From Alphaproteobacteria bacterium (GTDB taxonomy: Bacteria > Pseudomonadota > Alphaproteobacteria > Bin95), in assembly GCA_022827685.1 (NCBI GenBank), contig JAJEIH010000049.1, positions 1 to 64,000 of the forward strand: DNA of 64,000 nt, read 5' to 3'. The translations under genes and the position numbers were made by a program. Within the stretch, counting starts at the first letter, position 1. Each line of letters begins with the position of its first letter. Below the pieces are notes generated by a model. The model did no database searches. It was not told the origin of the DNA and saw nothing but the letters and a program-made list of their open reading frames with translations. Below are positions 60,148 to 64,000 of this stretch, piece by piece.

Positions 60148-60852
60148 ATGAAGATCGAGGAGCGGAGCGAGGGACCGGCGGTCGTCGTCTCTCCGGCCGG
60201 GCGTCTGGACGCGGTCGGGGCTCCCGATCTGGAAGCCAGGCTCGCCGCCGTCGCGAAGACCGGCCCCGGCCGTCTGGTGGTGGACTGCCGCGAGGTCGCC
60301 TATATCAGCAGCGCCGGCTTGCGCGCCCTGCTCCTCGGCGCCAGGGCCTGCCTCCAGACCGGCTGCGATTTCGCCGTCGCGGCGCTGAGGCCCGAATGCC
60401 GGTCGGTCCTGGACGCCACCGGCCTGCTGATGGTCCTCGACTGCCCGGAGACCGTCGAGGACGCGCTTGCCGCGCCGGCCGCCGAAAGCCCCCGGGAGGC
60501 GGAAGTGGGGCGCGGCTTCGCCATTGCCGAGCGGCAATTGGAACGGGCGGTCCTGCTCACGCTGGACGGGCGGCTGGAGGGCAGGAACGCGCCGATACTG
60601 ACGGAGCGGATCTTCGCCGCCGTCGGGCGCGGCAGCACCCGCGTCGTGCTGGACTGCGAGGGCATGGGCTATGTGGACAGCAGCGGGCTGCGCGCCCTGC
60701 TGGTCTCGGCCAAGCTGTGCAACGAGAAGGGCGGGCGCCTGGTGCTCGCCGCCCTCCTGCCGGAATGCCTGTCGGTCCTCGACATGGGCGGCTTCACCTC
60801 CGTCATCGACTATTTCGAAACCCGCGAAGCGGCGCTGACGGCGCTCGGCTGA
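60148..60852 (+). CDS. Double STAS-domain anti-sigma factor antagonist-like protein
   Basis: 234 residues from ATG 60148. Two SpoIIAA-like STAS domains, about 1-105 and 120-234, each with the phosphorylatable Ser motif ([11 protein letters not shown] and [11 protein letters not shown]). Such proteins bind anti-sigma kinases of the RsbW type and release sigma factors. Fused STAS pairs are rarer than single domains. No kinase or sigma gene is adjacent. A longer open frame upstream is not supported. Confidence 0.85.
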   Translation: MKIEERSEGPAVVVSPAGRLDAVGAPDLEARLAAVAKTGPGRLVVDCREVAYISSAGLRALLLGARACLQTGCDFAVAALRPECRSVLDATGLLMVLDCPETVEDALAAPAAESPREAEVGRGFAIAERQLERAVLLTLDGRLEGRNAPILTERIFAAVGRGSTRVVLDCEGMGYVDSSGLRALLVSAKLCNEKGGRLVLAALLPECLSVLDMGGFTSVIDYFETREAALTALG

Positions 60853-61123
60853 GAGCGGGCGGGCGCGTATCGGGGGTTCCCGGAGCGGTTTTATTTCCTG
60901 AAAGCGGTTGAATTCCTGCGCGTTCGCCCTATATCCGGAGCCTGCCGGAACGGGAGCGCGGGGGCATGACCTGGGCATAGGACGGCGGCGGGGCGCCGTC
61001 TTCGAAGGAGCCGGAAGGGCGAAGGCCGGCGGCGGCCGGCAGACAGAAGACGTACGCCCGCCGTTTGCCCGCGTCCGGAATCGGCCCGGCAATTATCCCC
61101 CGCGGTCGGGCCGCCCTGGCGGT

Positions 61124-61501
61124 TCAGCGCCGCCGCCGCGGCTTGAGGGGGCGGCGGCCCCGCCAGCGTTTGACGTCGCGGCGCTTGAGGAATTTCTGCA
61201 CGGCGGCCCGGCTCACCGTGACGCCCCGTTCCGCGAGTGCCGCGCGCAACTCCGCGATGGAGAGGTTCGGGTCGTCCTCCAGCAGGCCGAGCAGGAAGCC
61301 GCGCTCGCCCTCGACCGGCGACGGCGGAGGGCGGCCGGGCTTTCCGGGGCAGAGATGGCCGCGCTCGCGCCGGAGCCTGCACCACGCGCCAACGGTGGTC
61401 TTGCCGATGGCGAACCGCGCCGCCGCCGCTCGCTGGCTCATCCCCGCCTCCACCGCCTCGACCACCCGCCTGCGCAGGTCGAGGGAAAGCGCCCCCGGCA
61501 T
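61124..61501 (-). CDS. IS630-type transposase N-terminal HTH protein (solo)
   Basis: 125 residues from ATG 61501. Helix-turn-helix (AGMSQRAAAARFAIGKTTVGAW) followed by the linker RERGHLCPGKPGRPP and a second winged-helix-like part with LSIAELRAALAERGVTVSRAAVQKFLKR: the DNA-binding half of IS630-family transposases. The catalytic DDE half is absent downstream, and terminal repeats are not seen. It is a remnant, or an OrfA whose partner was lost. Confidence 0.75.
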   Translation of the reverse strand: MPGALSLDLRRRVVEAVEAGMSQRAAAARFAIGKTTVGAWCRLRRERGHLCPGKPGRPPPSPVEGERGFLLGLLEDDPNLSIAELRAALAERGVTVSRAAVQKFLKRRDVKRWRGRRPLKPRRRR

Positions 61502-61749
61502 AGTCGCCGCCCTCCTTGCTTCGGTGGCGCGGAAAAGCACATGCAGGGAACATTGTCAAGCGGCAGACCGGGCGCGCAACGCGGCAAGTGGCCTGTACCG
61601 GCGCGTGGCACCCGGATCGCCGTTCCGTCCGGTGCACAGGCGGGTCCGGCGGCGAAACCCTGCACTTGCCCCCTTCCCTCGCGTCTGTCACCGGTAGCGG
61701 GATATCGGGCGGGAAGGCCGGAACGGCGCTCGCCGGGGAGGTACGTCGA

Positions 61750-62541
61750 ATGAGCGTGAGAATCGAGAAGGACGGCGCCGTGTGGACCGTGATCCACTCC
61801 CGGCCCGAGGCGCGCAACGCGATGGACCCGGAAAGCGCAGCCTCGCTCTACGATGCTTTCCGGGCCTTCGAGGCCGACGACAGCGCCGGCGTCGCTGTGT
61901 TCTGGGGCCAGGGCGGGGCCTTTTGCGCCGGCTGGGACCTGAAGCATGCCGCTGCGCTTTCCGGTGCCGGGGCCCTCAACTCGTTCGATTTCCCCGACGA
62001 GGGCGAGCCGCCCATGGCCACGATGGGACCGAGCCGTCTGGAGCTCTCCAAGCCGGTCATTGCCGCGGTCGCCGGCCCGGCTGTGGCAGGCGGTATGGAA
62101 CTGGCGTTGTGGTGCGACCTCCGGGTGATGGAGGAGACCGCCTTCATGGGCGTCTATTGCCGCCGCTGGGGCATCCCGCTGATCGACGGCGGCACTGTGC
62201 GCCTGCCGCGCCTCGTGGGCGAAGGCCGGGCGATGGACCTGGTCCTGACCGCGCGCCGGGTGGATGCGAATGAGGCGCTTGCCATCGGCCTTTGCGAATA
62301 TGTGGTGCCGCAAGGCGAAGCCCGGCAAAGGGCCGAGGCGCTGGCCCGCGACATCGCCCGCTTTCCGCAAAGCTGCATGAGGGCCGACCGGCGGTCCGTC
62401 CGGGCGCAGCATGGCCTGAGCGAACGTGAGGCGCTGCGCCAGGAGTGGCGGGGGAGCAAGGCCGAAGTCGCCGGGGGCGTCGAGGGCGCGGTGAAATTTG
62501 CAGGGGGTAAGGGGCGCGGCGGAGATTTCCGCGACATATGA
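61750..62541 (+). CDS. Crotonase/enoyl-CoA hydratase-family protein
   Basis: 263 residues from ATG 61750. WTVIHSRPEARNAMD, GGAFCAGWDLKHAA, GPAVAGGMELALWCDLRVM and CRRWGIPLIDGGTVRLPRLVG are crotonase landmarks; the last two match the branch often annotated as carnitinyl-CoA dehydratase-like or general enoyl-CoA hydratase. No operon partner. Confidence 0.85.
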   Translation: MSVRIEKDGAVWTVIHSRPEARNAMDPESAASLYDAFRAFEADDSAGVAVFWGQGGAFCAGWDLKHAAALSGAGALNSFDFPDEGEPPMATMGPSRLELSKPVIAAVAGPAVAGGMELALWCDLRVMEETAFMGVYCRRWGIPLIDGGTVRLPRLVGEGRAMDLVLTARRVDANEALAIGLCEYVVPQGEARQRAEALARDIARFPQSCMRADRRSVRAQHGLSEREALRQEWRGSKAEVAGGVEGAVKFAGGKGRGGDFRDI

Positions 62542-62571
62542 CCGGCCGCTCTCAGGTCCTCCTGTCCTCGC

Positions 62572-62736
62572 AAGATCCGCCTGCGGGAGAATGCGAGCCA
62601 GGCGGTGTTCGCCCGCTACCTCAATGTGACGACGGGCCTTGTGAGCCAGTGGGAGCGGGGCGAGAGACGGCCCCGCGGCGCATCGCTGAAGCTGCTGACC
62701 CTGGTCGCCCGGAACGGCCTCGGGGCGGTCGCGTAG
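62572..62736 (+). pseudogene. Remnant of a NadS/HigA-type antitoxin
   Basis: The frame reads IRLRENASQAVFARYLNVTT then GLVSQWERGERRPRGASLKLLTLVA and stops at TAG 62734-62736. This is the DNA-binding C-terminal half of the antitoxins found beside RelE-like toxins. The N-terminal half and a start codon are missing, and no toxin gene is nearby, so it is decayed. Confidence 0.6.
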
Positions 62737-62825
62737 CGCCTGCGGTCGCCTGAAAAGCAGGCGGATCTCCTCGGAACGCCGCGCCGGAGCCGGCGGCGGA
62801 ATAGCGGCGGCCCGGCTGCCCCGGC

Positions 62826-63203
62826 TCAGCCGTCTTCGGAGCCCCGGCCACCGGCGGGCGAAGCAACGACCTCGGCATCCATGCTCACAGGAACCTGTAT
62901 GGATAGCCAGGGCTCCTTCACGACCGTGGTGGTGTGGCCCTGTCCGGTGTGGTCCTCCATCAGGCAGAGGTCGCCGGGCCTTATTCGCCGGGTGGTGCCG
63001 TCGCCGAAGCCCAGCTCCGCCTCTCCATGCACGGTGATGACGAACTGGCGCCGGGGGCAATTGTGCCAGCCGGGCATCGGCTCCCGGCGAAACACCAGCT
63101 CCTCCCCCGCAGTCGTGGCGAAGCTGAACGTGCCCGCCGCGTTCATCTCGAACTCCTCGATATGGGACTGCCCGTCGCTGCCGGAATAGACGCGGTATTG
63201 CAT
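62826..63203 (-). CDS. Small cupin-like protein
   Basis: The protein has 125 residues. Strand-rich, with PGWHNCPRRQFVITVHGEAELGFGDGT and RPGDLCLMEDHTGQGHTT as cupin motifs. It likely binds a metal or a small acid; function unknown. It stands alone. Confidence 0.75.
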   Translation of the reverse strand: MQYRVYSGSDGQSHIEEFEMNAAGTFSFATTAGEELVFRREPMPGWHNCPRRQFVITVHGEAELGFGDGTTRRIRPGDLCLMEDHTGQGHTTTVVKEPWLSIQVPVSMDAEVVASPAGGRGSEDG

Positions 63204-63416
63204 GCTGTAGCCCTCTCTGCTCTGCCTGCCGATATTCCCGGTTAGTCCGGATAGAGGCCGAAATCGGGGTGGCCCGGGCCCTCCCGCTTGCGGTATGCGC
63301 GCCCGTTCAAGTGCCAGTCCTGCCCGTTATGGGCAAGCGCGCCAGTCGTTCAAGGGAAGGGAAGCGCCTCGCCCCCGGTGAGGAGCCGGCGGCGTCCGGA
63401 ACGCGCCGAAGACCGG

Positions 63417-64000
63417 TCAGTTCAGGCGTTCGCCCGTATCCGGCGCGAAATACGATACCTTGCCGAGATCGAAGGCCAGGGCGAGGGTCGAGCCGGGACG
63501 GGCCTCCGTTTCGGCATGAAGCCGCGCCGTGACCTGCTTGCCGCCGATCAGGGACACGACAAAGGTATCGGCGCCCGCCGGCTCCACCATGTCGATCAGG
63601 CATTCGGCTTCCTGAACGCCGTCGCCGGCGCGGAAGCCCGCCTCGGCTATGTCCTCGGGCCGGAGCCCCACGACCACGTCCCCGGGCAGACCGTCGATGC
63701 GGCCGTCGATCAACACGATCGGCGGGCCCCCGGCCCGTTCGATTTCGATCCTCGTGCCGTTGCCGTGGCGCGACGCCCTGGCCGGGATCAGGTTCATCGC
63801 CGGGCTTCCCATGAAATCGGCCACGAACAGGTTGGTCGGGCGGTTGTATATCTCGGCGGGCGAACCGACCTGCTGCACGACGCCGTCTTTCAGGACCACG
63901 ATCCTGGTCGCGAGCGTCATCGCCTCGATCTGGTCATGGGTCACATAGACCATCGTGGCGCCGAGGTCGCTGTGCAGCTTCTTGATTTCCAGGCGCATCT
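63417..64000 (-). CDS. ABC transporter ATP-binding protein (MalK/UgpC-like), 3' part
   Basis: The window shows the last 194 codons; the gene continues beyond the edge. YVTHDQIEAMTLATRIVVLKDG contains the switch His after the Walker B region, and the C-terminal OB-like regulatory domain (VVGLRPEDI and DTFVVSLIGGKQVTARL) marks the sugar/glycerol-phosphate importer class (MalK, UgpC). The P-loop and signature lie outside the window. Confidence 0.9.
   Translation of the reverse strand, partial: MRLEIKKLHSDLGATMVYVTHDQIEAMTLATRIVVLKDGVVQQVGSPAEIYNRPTNLFVADFMGSPAMNLIPARASRHGNGTRIEIERAGGPPIVLIDGRIDGLPGDVVVGLRPEDIAEAGFRAGDGVQEAECLIDMVEPAGADTFVVSLIGGKQVTARLHAETEARPGSTLALAFDLGKVSYFAPDTGERLN

Overview
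The window is high-GC DNA with the gene content of a free-living alphaproteobacterium, probably of the Rhodospirillales/Rhizobiales type. The signs are a rplM-rpsI-argC block, glutathione-dependent formaldehyde dehydrogenase, three complete TRAP transporter operons, many crotonase, CoA-transferase and short-chain dehydrogenase genes, Tat signals on binding proteins, and a FixK/FNR-type anaerobox. There are no rRNA or tRNA genes and no CRISPR array. The taxonomic placement is inferred from gene content only.

Bases 1-13250 are accessory. An IS5-family element with a programmed -1 frameshift (263-1099) is followed by a co-directional group encoding an XRE/ImmA-IrrE metalloprotease regulator, a J-domain membrane protein, a YkgJ cysteine-cluster protein, a TerB-like protein and an AT-rich coiled-coil protein with hydrophobic segments (1547-5226). 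Next comes a compact mobilisation module: a 1425-residue MobF relaxase-helicase, a LysR-type helix-turn-helix-only protein and a triple cold-shock-domain protein on the + strand, facing three tandem ribbon-helix-helix-like paralogues on the - strand. An AT-rich stretch with repeated TATACAAT separates the two arms. The module ends against a 3'-truncated metallo-beta-lactamase-fold gene, which marks a probable junction near 13250.

Bases 15000-21200 form a defence island between ordinary metabolic genes. It holds a type II restriction-modification pair (beta-class methylase plus a BglII/BstYI-like nuclease with a readable D-E-Q catalytic set), a NurA nuclease with a HerA-like ATPase, and a HigBA-type toxin-antitoxin pair with a palindromic operator. 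From 21419 on, metabolism dominates: a phosphotransferase, TRAP operon 1, a cyclophilin, a thioesterase, an acyl-CoA ligase, hydrolases, cupins, TRAP operon 2, frmA, an isochorismatase-like hydrolase, a DUF433 antitoxin with a broken PIN toxin, gamma-carbonic anhydrase, argC, rpsI, rplM, enoyl-CoA hydratases, an SDR, an HpcH/HpaI aldolase, a LysR regulator, a hydantoinase/oxoprolinase and an AhpD-like protein. A co-directional minus-strand block from 59275 to 51779 (cupin dioxygenase-like, TauD-like, MmgE/PrpD, TRAP operon 3, NTF2-like, crotonase) looks like one uptake-and-catabolism unit. The right end holds folE, a double-STAS protein, a solo transposase HTH gene, a crotonase, a cupin and the 3' part of a sugar-type ABC ATPase gene.

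Three observations stand out. (1) A secreted protein with seven C[NS]PCK repeats (22 Cys) is divergent from a secreted SUMF1/formylglycine-generating-enzyme-like protein, and the repeat resembles the CxPxR substrate motif of that enzyme class. (2) Two inverted copies of a composite element, each with a sigma70-like promoter, about 76-80 bases of leader, a palindrome-rich 84-bp repeat and then a CATGACAT-rich repeat, lie upstream of two different operons and look like a transcribed structured-RNA or regulatory repeat family. (3) The mobilisation module has an unusual accessory set (triple cold-shock protein, HTH-only LysR, three RHH paralogues).
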